DNA of 64,000 nt from P52-10 sp041397365 (lineage in GTDB: Bacteria > Pseudomonadota > Alphaproteobacteria > Rhizobiales > Xanthobacteraceae). Within the stretch, counting starts at the first letter, position 1. Each line of letters opens with the position of its first letter. The DNA lies in contig JAWKWT010000004.1 in NCBI GenBank assembly GCA_041397365.1, forward strand, positions 260,221-324,220, given 5' to 3'. Below, one piece after another: positions 48,864 through 57,309 of this stretch. A model generated the notes under the pieces. It searched no databases and had not been told where the DNA came from. It saw nothing but the letters and a program-made list of their open reading frames with translations. Made by a program: the position numbers and the translations under genes.

Positions 48864-49637
48864 TTACTTGTTCTTGAAGTCCGGAACGCGGCGGGCGTTC
48901 ATCGCCGCCACGCCCTCCTTGTAGTCGTCGGTCGCGCGCAGCCAGCTCTGCTCGAAGAACTCGCGCTCGGTCGCGGCCGCGAAGGCCAGTTCGAAATCGC
49001 GGCGCAGCGTCACGCGCGTCGCCTGCACCGCCAGCGGCGCGGATCTGGCGATTTCCTCGGCCATCTCGTGCGCCGTGCTGCGCACCTTGTCGAGCGCGAC
49101 CAACCAGTCCAACAGGCCGATCTTGAAGGCTTCGTCGCCGTCGATGCGCTCGCCGGTATAAAACAGCCACGCCGCCTTCTGCTCGCCGACGATCCGCGGC
49201 AGCGAATGCGTCATGCCGAAGCCCGGATGATAGCCCTGCCGCGTGAAATTTGCGGCCAGCCGCGCTTCGGAACAGCCGACGCGGAAATCGGCCACCAGCG
49301 CGAGTCCAAGCCCCGCGCCGACCGCCGCGCCCTGCACCGCCGCCACGAACGGCTTCTTCGTGCGGATCAGCCGGTTGGCCTCATGATAGAGGTGCTTGCC
49401 AGTTTCAGCCGGCTTGCCCGCCTGCTCGTTGGCAAGGCGCTGGCCGAGATTCGCGCCCGCGCAGAAATGCTTGCCGGCCGCGCACAGCACGATCGCACGG
49501 CAATCGTTGTCGCGGTCCAGTTCCTCGAACACACCGGAGAGTTCGCCGATCAGCTCCATGTCGAGAAAATTGTTCGGCGGCCGGTTGATCTCCACGGTCG
49601 CGACATGACCGTTCTTGCTGACATTGATATCGCCCAT
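48864..49637 (-). CDS. enoyl-CoA hydratase/isomerase family protein
   Basis: 257-residue crotonase-fold protein. Oxyanion-hole segment LCAAGKHFCAGANLG; glutamate positions read GAAVGAGLGLALVADF and ANFTRQGYHPGFGM, so no canonical acid/base Glu. Activity is uncertain; the fold and CoA binding are clear. Tail DYKEGVAAMNARRVPDFKNK is typical. GGGAG precedes the ATG at 49637. Divergent from the SDR gene at 49792. Confidence 0.9.
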   Translation of the reverse strand: MGDINVSKNGHVATVEINRPPNNFLDMELIGELSGVFEELDRDNDCRAIVLCAAGKHFCAGANLGQRLANEQAGKPAETGKHLYHEANRLIRTKKPFVAAVQGAAVGAGLGLALVADFRVGCSEARLAANFTRQGYHPGFGMTHSLPRIVGEQKAAWLFYTGERIDGDEAFKIGLLDWLVALDKVRSTAHEMAEEIARSAPLAVQATRVTLRRDFELAFAAATEREFFEQSWLRATDDYKEGVAAMNARRVPDFKNK

Positions 49638-49791
49638 CGTGTTCTCCCTGGATTCGTATCGGCCGACTTCTACAGTCCGCGACGCCCCACGGCCAGAGGC
49701 AACAATTCGGCCGCGGCCAAAACGTGCGCGATTTGCGCGCCGCGCCCCTTACGCTACTGTGCCGCCTTCCAGGCAGACAGGTGCGACGAAC

Positions 49792-50634
49792 ATGGACATG
49801 GGACGGAAAGACAACAGGCTTGAGGGCAAGGTGGCAATCGTCACCGGCGCGGGCTCGCGCGGCGACGGAATCGGTAACGGGCGCGCGATCGCGATCGTGC
49901 TGGCGCGGCACGGCGCGAAGGTCACGCTGGTCGATACGACGCGAGACTGGGCGGAGCAGACGCAGAAGCTGATCGACAAGGAAGGCGGTGTATCGATGAT
50001 CGTCGACGGCGACGTATCGGACGCCGCCTCCTGCCAGTCGATCGTTTCGCAGACGGTCGCCAAATGGGGCCGCCTCGACATTCTCGTGAACAATGTCGGC
50101 GTCACCGGTCCGCGCGGCAACGCGGTCGAAGTCGATATGGAGGGCTGGGAAAAGGCGATGCGGGTGAACGTCTCGTCGATGGTGCTGATGGCGAAATACG
50201 CGATCCCGGAAATGAAAAAGACCGGCGGCGGCGCAATCGTCAACATCGCGTCGGTCGCGGGCCTGCGCGGCGGCCACCCGTCCCTGCTCTACCCCACCTC
50301 GAAGGGCGCGGTGGTGAATCTGACGCGGGCGATGGCCGCCCATCACGGCCGCGACGGCATCCGCGTCAATTGCATCACGCCCGGCACGGTCTATACGCCG
50401 ATGGTCTATTCGCGCGGGATGACGCCGGAAATGCGAGAGGCCCGCGCCCGCCGCACATTGCTCGGCACCGAAGGCACCGGCTGGGACATCGGCTACGGCG
50501 CGCTGTTCCTGGCGAGCGATGAATCGCGCTGGATCACCGGCACGATCCTGCCGATCGACGGCGGGGCGACCGCCGGAAGCGCGGAAACGGTGACGCCGCA
50601 GAGCGAACCTGTGCCGGCGAATTCGGCCGGCTGA
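49792..50634 (+). CDS. SDR family oxidoreductase
   Basis: 280-residue short-chain dehydrogenase/reductase using NAD(P). Cofactor motif VTGAGSRGDGIGNGRA, an insertion variant of TGxxxGxG, NNVG motif VNNVGVTG, Ser in NIASVAGL, and active-site YPTSK. Start at 49792 chosen because the cofactor fold begins 15 residues later; upstream extension overlaps the divergent gene. Substrate unknown; 3-hydroxyacyl-CoA or ketone reduction is plausible in this neighbourhood. Confidence 0.92.
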   Translation: MDMGRKDNRLEGKVAIVTGAGSRGDGIGNGRAIAIVLARHGAKVTLVDTTRDWAEQTQKLIDKEGGVSMIVDGDVSDAASCQSIVSQTVAKWGRLDILVNNVGVTGPRGNAVEVDMEGWEKAMRVNVSSMVLMAKYAIPEMKKTGGGAIVNIASVAGLRGGHPSLLYPTSKGAVVNLTRAMAAHHGRDGIRVNCITPGTVYTPMVYSRGMTPEMREARARRTLLGTEGTGWDIGYGALFLASDESRWITGTILPIDGGATAGSAETVTPQSEPVPANSAG

Positions 50635-50636
50635 GT

Positions 50637-51071
50637 TCAGTTGAAATTGAAGAAGAAGCCGGCGGTGCGGGCCGTATGGGTGGGCCGCGTCCAGCCCGCC
50701 GAGGTGTCGGCCGGCTCCTGCGTCCGCACCCGGCGCTTGACGGGTTTCCGCTTCGCGGGCTTGGCAGGCTCCACCGCCGGCGCGTCAGAAGCGGAGGTTA
50801 GCTGCGCCATCGCGTCGCGCGGCGATTTGGAAGACTCCGGCGAAACGTTCGCGAGCGTCGGCGCAGTGGCGACCGCTTCCGCGATGGCGAAATGCACTGG
50901 ATTGCCGCTGAACGTGACGGCCTCCGGTCCGACGCGATCGGCGGCGATGCGAATATTATAGAAGCGCGGCGCCTCCTGTCGCTCGGCCGACTTCGGCAGA
51001 GTGCTGTCGGCGACGAACAGAAGCGCCAGAAGCGCGGCGCCGGCGAAGGAGAAGAACTGAAGGAGGGGCAT
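50637..51071 (-). CDS. small membrane-anchored protein of unknown function
   Basis: 144 residues with one N-terminal hydrophobic helix (LLQFFSFAGAALLALLFVAD), a short conserved-looking core (APRFYNIRIAADRVGPEAVTF) and a Lys/Arg/Pro-rich C-terminus (KPAKRKPVKRRVRTQ) ending in an aromatic tail. Probably anchored with the C-terminus in the periplasm. Not recognised beyond a general resemblance to Hyphomicrobiales small proteins. Its stop is 2 bp from the convergent SDR stop. Confidence 0.65.
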   Translation of the reverse strand: MPLLQFFSFAGAALLALLFVADSTLPKSAERQEAPRFYNIRIAADRVGPEAVTFSGNPVHFAIAEAVATAPTLANVSPESSKSPRDAMAQLTSASDAPAVEPAKPAKRKPVKRRVRTQEPADTSAGWTRPTHTARTAGFFFNFN

Positions 51072-51198
51072 GGACTTCGTTCTTCCGCTGTGAACTTTTC
51101 ACGATTTTGCCCGAGAGCCGCTGACTAAATGGCCGGACACCGAACTTTGTTCCCTCAGGGACCGGCGAGGTTCATTCCGCCGGAAAATATCCTTAACA

Positions 51199-51230
51199 AA
51201 ATGGCCGGCGGATCGCTCCGCCGACCATTT
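51199..51230 (-). terminator. terminator after the DUF1236 gene
   Basis: AAATGG-C-CGGCGGA pairs with TCCGCCG-A-CCATTT, 13 pairs and one mismatch, 4-nt loop; on the minus strand it is followed by TTGTTAAGG. It lies 38 bp after the stop at 51269. Confidence 0.7.
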
Positions 51231-51268
51231 CCAATTCGTCTTAAAAGCGTCGATACGCTTGATTGATC

Positions 51269-51904
51269 TTAAACATTCAAGACCGCGACGATCTTCAGCG
51301 TGCGCGGCTCGACGATGACGATTTCGTCATTGTGGACGAAATAGCGATAGCCGCGCCATTCGGGGCGAATCTCGATGATCGTCGGAGGCACCTCGACCAC
51401 CCGGACGCTCGACGGAACCACCGTTCCGACATGGAGCGCGAAGTTGACATGGGAGACGCGGGGCGCGCTCGACGTCAACACCCGCTCGCGCATCATGGTT
51501 CGCTGCTGCGTCGTCAGGTTGACGCTGCCGGAGGGCGCCGCACCGACGGTCGAGCCGGATTTGGATCCAGATTTCGTATCGGAGCCCATCTGCTGCTTGC
51601 TGCCATTGGGCATCCGCTCCTGCGCTTGGTTCGACTTCTCGCCGTTCTTGCCCATGCCGTTGCCTTGCGCCTGCGACGGACTCATCCCTTCACGGGACAT
51701 GCCGCTGCCACCGGGCGCCGGCTGGTTCTGGGTCGACGGGGCAGCCGCTCCGCTGGAGGGTGCATCCATGCGCTGCATGGTGTTGCCGGCCGGCGCGCCG
51801 CCAGAGGAGCCCGGCGACATCCCCGTGCCTTGCGCAAGGGCGAGACTGGAAATGCCGAGCAAAGCGGCGGCGGAGATCGCTGAGAGCTTCGTGGTCGTTC
51901 TCAT
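51269..51904 (-). CDS. exported DUF1236 domain protein
   Basis: 211 residues: signal peptide TTTKLSAISAAALLGISSLALAQG, then a Gly/Ser/Met/Asn/Gln-rich low-complexity region (about 25-115), then the C-terminal DUF1236 domain with PTIIEIRPEWRGYRYFVHND and EIVIVEPRTLKIVAVL. Secreted or periplasmic, function unknown. ATG at 51904 has AGGAAGG 9 bp upstream; the ATG at 51913 would touch the Shine-Dalgarno, so the shorter form is preferred. Confidence 0.85.
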   Translation of the reverse strand: MRTTTKLSAISAAALLGISSLALAQGTGMSPGSSGGAPAGNTMQRMDAPSSGAAAPSTQNQPAPGGSGMSREGMSPSQAQGNGMGKNGEKSNQAQERMPNGSKQQMGSDTKSGSKSGSTVGAAPSGSVNLTTQQRTMMRERVLTSSAPRVSHVNFALHVGTVVPSSVRVVEVPPTIIEIRPEWRGYRYFVHNDEIVIVEPRTLKIVAVLNV

Positions 51905-52257
51905 GTGGTTCATCCTTCCTGGAACAGAGGCGATGCCCCTCGCCGTTCACCCGCACTCAACGCCACGCCATTGCGGACGTTCCGCGCAATTTTCGCTGTC
52001 ACAGCATTATCCTGCCGGCGCTCGATTTCGAACGCAGTGATGAATTCGTGTTCACACAGCCCTCTCCTCCACACAAAGGACCGCATCTTGAGGCTTTCCA
52101 AAGATTGGAACGGCTTCGCCTTCGCATCTGCGAACAACGCGCGAAAACATGGCCCCATGCCGAGCCGCGGACGGAAACACCCTTGACGTTCGCATTCGAT
52201 GTGGAACAACAGCGGCACACAGCTTCCACCCGGTCTCAATCAAAAAGGGAGAAAACC
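51905..52257. other. 353-bp divergent intergenic region
   Basis: Holds the promoters of the DUF1236 gene and the SDR gene. I see no convincing gene, hairpin or operator in it. Confidence 0.4.
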
Positions 52258-53217
52258 ATGCACCTTCAGGGCAAATCGGCGATCGTTACCGGCGCGGGCC
52301 GCGGCATCGGCCGCGATATCGCGCTGCTCCTCGCCAAGGAAGGCGCGAGCGTCATCGTCAACGACCCCGGCGTCGGCCGTGGCGGCGAGGCCACCGAAGA
52401 GCGTCCGGCGGACGACGTGGTGGCGGAAATCAAGAAGGCCGGCGGCAAGGCGCAGGCCAACTACGATTCGGTTGCCGACTACCAGAAGGCCGGCGCGATG
52501 GTCCGCAAATGCGTCGAGGACTACGGCAAGATCGACATTCTCGTGAACGTCGCCGGCATGCTTCGCGAGAAGATGATCTGGAACATGTCCGAGGACGACT
52601 TCGACTCGGTCATCAATGTCCACCTCAAGGGGCATTGGAACATGTCGCATCACGCGATCAAGTACATGCGCCAGGCGGGCCACGGCCGCATCATCAATTT
52701 CTCGTCCGACGCCTTCAAGGGCTCGGTCGGCCAGTGCAACTACTCTGCCGCCAAGGCCGGCATCATCGGCCTGACGCGCTCGATCGCCAAGGAATGCGCC
52801 AAGTTCGGCATCACCGCCAACGCGATCTGCCCGGCCGCCGACACCCGCATGATGATGAACGACGCGGTGATCGCCAACCAGAAGCGCAAGCTCGAATCCG
52901 GCCTCATCAGCCAGGAGCAGTATGACCGCTTCTTCGCAGGCCGCGGCCCGGAGCATATCGCGCCGATGGTCGCCTATCTGGCGACGGACCAGGCCGACAT
53001 CATCAACGGTCACCTGTTCCACGTCGAAAAGGGTCTCATCAACACCTACGTCTATGGCGACGACCATCGCGCGATCTACAATGACGGCTCGCTGTTCAGC
53101 GTCGGCGAGTTGATCGAACGCGTTCCGACCACCATCATGGTGGGCCTGACGCCGGTGGTGCCTGCCGTCAAGATGAAGGACGCCGTCAAGGCCGGCGACC
53201 TCAAAAAGGCGAGCTGA
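52258..53217 (+). CDS. SDR family dehydrogenase, MFE-2/3-hydroxyacyl-CoA dehydrogenase-like
   Basis: 319 residues, longer than an ordinary SDR. Cofactor motif VTGAGRGIGRDIA, NDPGVGRGG (the loop seen in peroxisomal multifunctional enzyme type 2 dehydrogenase domains), VNVAG, Ser in NFSSDAFKG, active site YSAAK. Likely oxidises 3-hydroxyacyl-CoA; inferred from similarity. Strong AGGGAG site before the ATG at 52258. A terminator follows directly, so the gene is probably a single unit. Confidence 0.92.
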   Translation: MHLQGKSAIVTGAGRGIGRDIALLLAKEGASVIVNDPGVGRGGEATEERPADDVVAEIKKAGGKAQANYDSVADYQKAGAMVRKCVEDYGKIDILVNVAGMLREKMIWNMSEDDFDSVINVHLKGHWNMSHHAIKYMRQAGHGRIINFSSDAFKGSVGQCNYSAAKAGIIGLTRSIAKECAKFGITANAICPAADTRMMMNDAVIANQKRKLESGLISQEQYDRFFAGRGPEHIAPMVAYLATDQADIINGHLFHVEKGLINTYVYGDDHRAIYNDGSLFSVGELIERVPTTIMVGLTPVVPAVKMKDAVKAGDLKKAS

Positions 53218-53240
53218 TACGACTCATCCAATAAAAAACG

Positions 53241-53272
53241 AAACGGCAGGCCACGGCCTGCCGTTTTTGTTT
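53241..53272 (+). terminator. Rho-independent terminator after SDR gene
   Basis: Perfect 11-bp stem AAACGGCAGGC (53241-53251) and GCCTGCCGTTT (53256-53266), 4-nt loop, followed by TTGTTT. Confidence 0.88.
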
Positions 53273-53295
53273 CAACTGGCGGCAGAGGGATCGCA

Positions 53296-54039
53296 ATGGC
53301 TCAGTCCGGACATAACGCCTTCATCACTGGCGCAGGCAAGAATATCGGCCGCGCCGTCGCGCTCGACCTTGCCGGCCGCGGCTACAATGTGGTCATCAAC
53401 GGCCGCTCCGACCGCGCTGCCTGCGAGGCAGTCGCGAATGAAGCGCGGGCCAAGGGCGCGAAGGCCCACATCGTCATGGCCGATGTCGGAATCTCGGCGG
53501 ACGCCAAACGTGCCGCCAAAGAGGCGCTGGAGATATTCGGCACCATCGACGTTCTGGTCGCCAACGCAGCGATCCGCCCGGACAAACCGTTCCTTGAGAA
53601 CACCGAGGAAGACTGGCAGCGGGTGATGGGCACGAATCTCTACAGCGCCATCCATCTGTCGCAGGCGTTCCTGCCCGGCATGATCGCGCAGAAATGGGGA
53701 CGCATCGTCGTCATGACGGGACGCAACGCCATTCGCGGTTTTCCCGGACATGTGACGACCTCGGTCGCCAAGCATGGCCTGTGGGGACTGACGAAAACGC
53801 TCGCGCGCGAATTCGGGCCACAGGGCGTCACGATCAATTCGATCTCGCCCGGCGTCATCGACACGTCGGATGACCCCAAACGCCTCGCACGCATGCAGGA
53901 GGTCGCGGATAGGGAAATTCCGGTCCGCCGCATCGGCACGTCCGAGGAGATCGCCGCAATGTGCGGGCTGCTCTGCTCGGACGCAGGCGGATCTGTCAAC
54001 GGCCAGTTGATCGGCGTGAACGGCGGAATCGATACCTGA
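53296..54039 (+). CDS. SDR-fold protein without the catalytic Tyr
   Basis: 247 residues with a normal cofactor motif (ITGAGKNIGRAVA) and the C-terminal block AAMCGLLCSDAGGSVNGQ. The active-site YxxxK reads TSVAK (in GHVTTSVAKHGLWGL) and the usual Ser block reads MTGRNAI, so the catalytic Tyr and probably Ser are missing while the Lys stays. It may be a pseudoenzyme or use another acid. AGAGGGA precedes the ATG. Its 3' end overlaps the convergent gene by 44 bp. Confidence 0.88.
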   Translation: MAQSGHNAFITGAGKNIGRAVALDLAGRGYNVVINGRSDRAACEAVANEARAKGAKAHIVMADVGISADAKRAAKEALEIFGTIDVLVANAAIRPDKPFLENTEEDWQRVMGTNLYSAIHLSQAFLPGMIAQKWGRIVVMTGRNAIRGFPGHVTTSVAKHGLWGLTKTLAREFGPQGVTINSISPGVIDTSDDPKRLARMQEVADREIPVRRIGTSEEIAAMCGLLCSDAGGSVNGQLIGVNGGIDT

Positions 54040-54631
54040 CGGCCGCGTCCTCTCCTCGCAAGCGAGAAGGGGAAATAGCCATCACCTGAAACGGATTTGT
54101 CTCCCCGGCCGGCAATTCCACCTTGGCCGCGTTCAGCACCATCGACACGATGACGTAGTAGCCGCTGATGCCGAGAATATCCATCACGCCATTTTCGCCG
54201 AAGGTGTCGACGGCCTTCTTGTAAGTCGCATCGGACACGCGCTTGGTGTCGTGCAGTTCGGTGCAAAGCTCGTAAAGCACCGTCTCGTCCGGCTCCATCT
54301 TCGCCGGCCGCTTGCCGGTGCGGATGGCTTCGATCGTATCGGCGCCGAGCCCGCCCTTGGCCGCCAGCGGCGCATGCGCGTACCATTCATACTGCGCGCG
54401 CCAGTTATAGGCGGTAATCAGGATCGCCATTTCGGACAGGCGCGGCGGCAGCGACGAGCCGTAGCGGCAGAACTCGCCGAGCGTCGCGACATGGGCGCAA
54501 AGCTCGGGGCTGCGCATCAGCGCCGGAAATGGGCCCCGGACACCGGCGCGCTTGCCGGCAGTCACGGCCTGGATGGCGCGGCGTTGCGCCTCGTCGAGCT
54601 TGTCGTCCGGGATCATCGGCAGGCGGGTCAT
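53996..54631 (-). CDS. carboxymuconolactone decarboxylase family protein
   Basis: 211 residues, AhpD-like all-helical fold: VRGPFPALMRSPELCAHV, LPPRLSEMAILITAYNWRAQYEW, GENGVMDILGISGYYVIVSMVLNAAKV. The CxxC redox pair of AhpD is absent, so a decarboxylase-like or unknown role is more likely. GGAGGAAACAT precedes the ATG at 54631. After ELPAGE the last 25 residues look atypical (Arg-rich) and run antisense into the SDR gene, so the true stop may be earlier if a base is missing. Confidence 0.87.
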   Translation of the reverse strand: MTRLPMIPDDKLDEAQRRAIQAVTAGKRAGVRGPFPALMRSPELCAHVATLGEFCRYGSSLPPRLSEMAILITAYNWRAQYEWYAHAPLAAKGGLGADTIEAIRTGKRPAKMEPDETVLYELCTELHDTKRVSDATYKKAVDTFGENGVMDILGISGYYVIVSMVLNAAKVELPAGETNPFQVMAISPSRLRGEDAAVRYRFRRSRRSTGR

Positions 54632-54816
54632 ATGTTTCCTCCAGGGTGGTTTTGGTGTGTCCCGCATTCCATACGAAATCGTCTTCCACAGCGAAAGGGG
54701 CTGGCGCGCATGCGCGCCGCGCGGATCACGAATCCGGTTGAGTCGGCAACGCGAATTGCGCATCCTGCCGATGAAATCCGGGCCGCGCGGCGGACCGAAG
54801 ATGCGGGAGGTTCATC

Positions 54817-56571
54817 ATGGCGCTTGCACGACAATCCTCGGACGCCATCGCGCCGGACACGACAGGACAGAATTTCTTCCGCGCCGATCAATCGTTGCAG
54901 GACCTGCTTCAGATCCATCTGCCGGAAAAGACCTGGCAGCATATCGAACCGCATCTGGACCGGCTCGGCGCGCTGGCGGGCGACCATCTCGACAATTGCG
55001 CGCGGCTGGCAGACCGGCACACGCCGATCCTGCATCAGCGCGACCGTTTCGGCCGCGACGAGCAGCATATCGAATATCATCCGGCCTATCGCGAACTGGA
55101 GCGCGTGGCGTTCGGCGAGTTCGGCATCCATGCGATGTCGCATCGCAAGGGCATTCTCGGCTGGCCCGACACCTATCCGGCCGTGGCCAAGCACGCCTTC
55201 ACCTATCTGTTCAACCAGGCCGAGTTCGGCCTCGGCTGCCCGATCAACGTCACCGACGGCGGCGCGATGCTGCTCTCGCGCTTCGGCGACAAGGCGTTGC
55301 AGGACAAATATCTCGACGGCCTGACGCAGACCGACATGAGCAAGCTCACGCAGGGCGCGCAGTTCATGACAGAGAAGGAAGGCGGCTCCGATGTCGGCAG
55401 CCTGACCACGATCGCGAAGCGCGATGGCGATCACTGGCGACTCCATGGCGAGAAATGGTTCTGCTCCAATGCCGATGCCGGCATCGCCATGCTGCTGGCG
55501 CGTCCCGAAGGCGCGACAAGCGGCACGCGCGGCGTCGGCCTGTTCCTGATGCCGCGCAGGCTCGACGACGGAACGCAGAACCACTACCGGATCGTGCGGC
55601 TGAAGGACAAGCTCGGAACCCGCTCGATGGCTTCCGGCGAGATCAAGTTCGACGGCGCGATCGCCTATGCGGTCGGCTCGCTCGACCGCGGCTTCCTGCA
55701 AATGGCGGAGATGGTGAACTGGTCGCGGCTGTCGAACGGCGTGAAATCCACTGCGCTGATGCGCCGCGCGCTGCATGACGCGCTCACCGTCGCGCGCGGC
55801 CGCGTCGTGTTCGGCAAGCGCATCATCGACCTGCCACTGGCCAAACGCCAGCTTCTGAAAATCATGCTGCCCGTCGAACAGGCGCTGTCATTGTGCTTCC
55901 AGACCGCGACTGCGCTGGACCGAGCCGAACGCGAAGGCAGCCAGGAGGCGGCGACGCTGCTGCGCATTCTGACGCCGGTGTTGAAATTCCGCTCGACCCG
56001 CGATGCGCGGAAAGTGTGCGGCGATGCGCTCGAGATGCGCGGCGGCATCGGCTACGTCGAGGAGTTCGCGTCCGCAAGGCTGTTGCGTGACGCGCATCTC
56101 GGCTCGATCTGGGAAGGCACCGGCAACATCATCGCGCTCGACGCGATCACCCGCGCCATCGGCCGCCATCACGCGGAAGGCGCACTCGCCGCCGATCTGC
56201 TTGCGCGGTTGCAGGAGACGCCGTCCCTGCCCGCCGCCTATCGCGACACGCTCAAAAACTTCGTCGACCGCGCGATCGCGTTCTCGCAGAACGTCGCCGC
56301 GAAGGCCGACAACGAGGCCGACGCGCGGCGCGCCACCAGCATGCTCTACCACACCGCCAGCGCCGTGATGATGGCGTGGGAAGGCGAGCGCGTGCTGGAG
56401 CGGCGCGGCGACGCGCGGCGTTTCCTGCTGTCGAAGCTGGTCGTCGATCATCATCTGTCGGCCCGCGATCCATTCTCGGCAGCGGGCAACGACGAAGGCG
56501 CGATCGCCGACATGCTGCTCGGCGATGCGCCCGTCTCGCGGGAGAGCGCTGCGGCGGCGCTCAGCGCCTGA
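54817..56571 (+). CDS. large acyl-CoA dehydrogenase, AidB-like
   Basis: 584-residue acyl-CoA dehydrogenase superfamily member with the longer AidB/DmdC-type architecture. TEKEGGSDVGSLTTIAK and WRLHGEKWFCSNADAG for FAD and substrate, GLFLMPRRLDDGT, and C-terminal GIGYVEEFASARLLRDAHLGSIWEGTGN with the catalytic-type Glu in WEGT. About 110 extra C-terminal helical residues. Could be a true dehydrogenase or an AidB-like DNA-damage protein; the EGT motif favours the former. GGGAGG 7 bp before ATG. Confidence 0.92.
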   Translation: MALARQSSDAIAPDTTGQNFFRADQSLQDLLQIHLPEKTWQHIEPHLDRLGALAGDHLDNCARLADRHTPILHQRDRFGRDEQHIEYHPAYRELERVAFGEFGIHAMSHRKGILGWPDTYPAVAKHAFTYLFNQAEFGLGCPINVTDGGAMLLSRFGDKALQDKYLDGLTQTDMSKLTQGAQFMTEKEGGSDVGSLTTIAKRDGDHWRLHGEKWFCSNADAGIAMLLARPEGATSGTRGVGLFLMPRRLDDGTQNHYRIVRLKDKLGTRSMASGEIKFDGAIAYAVGSLDRGFLQMAEMVNWSRLSNGVKSTALMRRALHDALTVARGRVVFGKRIIDLPLAKRQLLKIMLPVEQALSLCFQTATALDRAEREGSQEAATLLRILTPVLKFRSTRDARKVCGDALEMRGGIGYVEEFASARLLRDAHLGSIWEGTGNIIALDAITRAIGRHHAEGALAADLLARLQETPSLPAAYRDTLKNFVDRAIAFSQNVAAKADNEADARRATSMLYHTASAVMMAWEGERVLERRGDARRFLLSKLVVDHHLSARDPFSAAGNDEGAIADMLLGDAPVSRESAAAALSA

Positions 56572-56583
56572 CCGCACTTTCGT

Positions 56584-57309
56584 TCATTCGTCGACGAAGG
56601 TCACCGCCTCCGACAGCGGCGCGCGCGCGGTGCGGTAGCTGTTGATGACGGCGTCGTGCTGCGGATAGCCGAACGAAATGCCGCAGACGACGAGCTTGTC
56701 GTCTGCAAGGTTCAGGTGCTTGCGCACGACATCCGATCGCCGGGCCAGTGCCGCCTGCGCGATCGAACCGAGCCCCGACGCCTGCGCCGCCAGCATGAAG
56801 TTGCCGACATAAGCTCCGCAATCCACCGCGCCATAGACGCCGAGCGGTTCGGTCGTCGTCACGATCGCGACATGCGGCGCGCCGAAGAAGTTGAAATTCT
56901 CCAGCGCCTGCTTTCCGTAAGCGGCCTTATCGCCCTTGGCGATGCCGAGCGCGTTGTAGAGTTGGAAACCGCTCGCGCGCCGGCGTTCCTGATAGACCCC
57001 GAGATATTCGCGGGGCCACGGAAAATCGGGCGCGGAGTCCGCACCGCTCGCCGCCGACTGATACATCACCTTGCGGAAGCGATCGGTCGCAGCCCCGCTC
57101 ATGATCGTCAGATGCCAGGGTTGGCTGTTGCACCACGATGCAGTGCGCTGCGCCGCCCGCACGATCCGTTCGATCACCGCACGCGGCACTTGCTCGGGCT
57201 TGTACGCGCGGCACGAATACCGCGCGGCCAAGAGGTCTTCGAGCACTCGCATCGCATCCGGGCCGGAGGCCGACGCCGACGCGGAAGCTTGGGCGGTCGC
57301 GCCGGTCAT
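56584..57309 (-). CDS. nitroreductase family protein
   Basis: 241-residue FMN-dependent NAD(P)H oxidoreductase. FMN contacts ARYSCRAYKPEQVP, TASWCNSQPWHLTI, and GLGSIAQAALARR; C-terminal VCGISFGYPQHDAV. An Ala/Ser low-complexity stretch precedes the fold. Substrate unknown; enoate or nitro compounds are typical. ATGA overlap with the acyl-CoA dehydrogenase stop shows translational coupling, so it belongs to the minus-strand operon and may regenerate or process an unsaturated CoA ester. Confidence 0.93.
   Translation of the reverse strand: MTGATAQASASASASGPDAMRVLEDLLAARYSCRAYKPEQVPRAVIERIVRAAQRTASWCNSQPWHLTIMSGAATDRFRKVMYQSAASGADSAPDFPWPREYLGVYQERRRASGFQLYNALGIAKGDKAAYGKQALENFNFFGAPHVAIVTTTEPLGVYGAVDCGAYVGNFMLAAQASGLGSIAQAALARRSDVVRKHLNLADDKLVVCGISFGYPQHDAVINSYRTARAPLSEAVTFVDE

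Noticed and set aside
54040..54080. Short palindrome TCGCAAGCGA near the SDR end
   Set aside because: Ten bases only, inside a convergent overlap; chance occurrence is likely.
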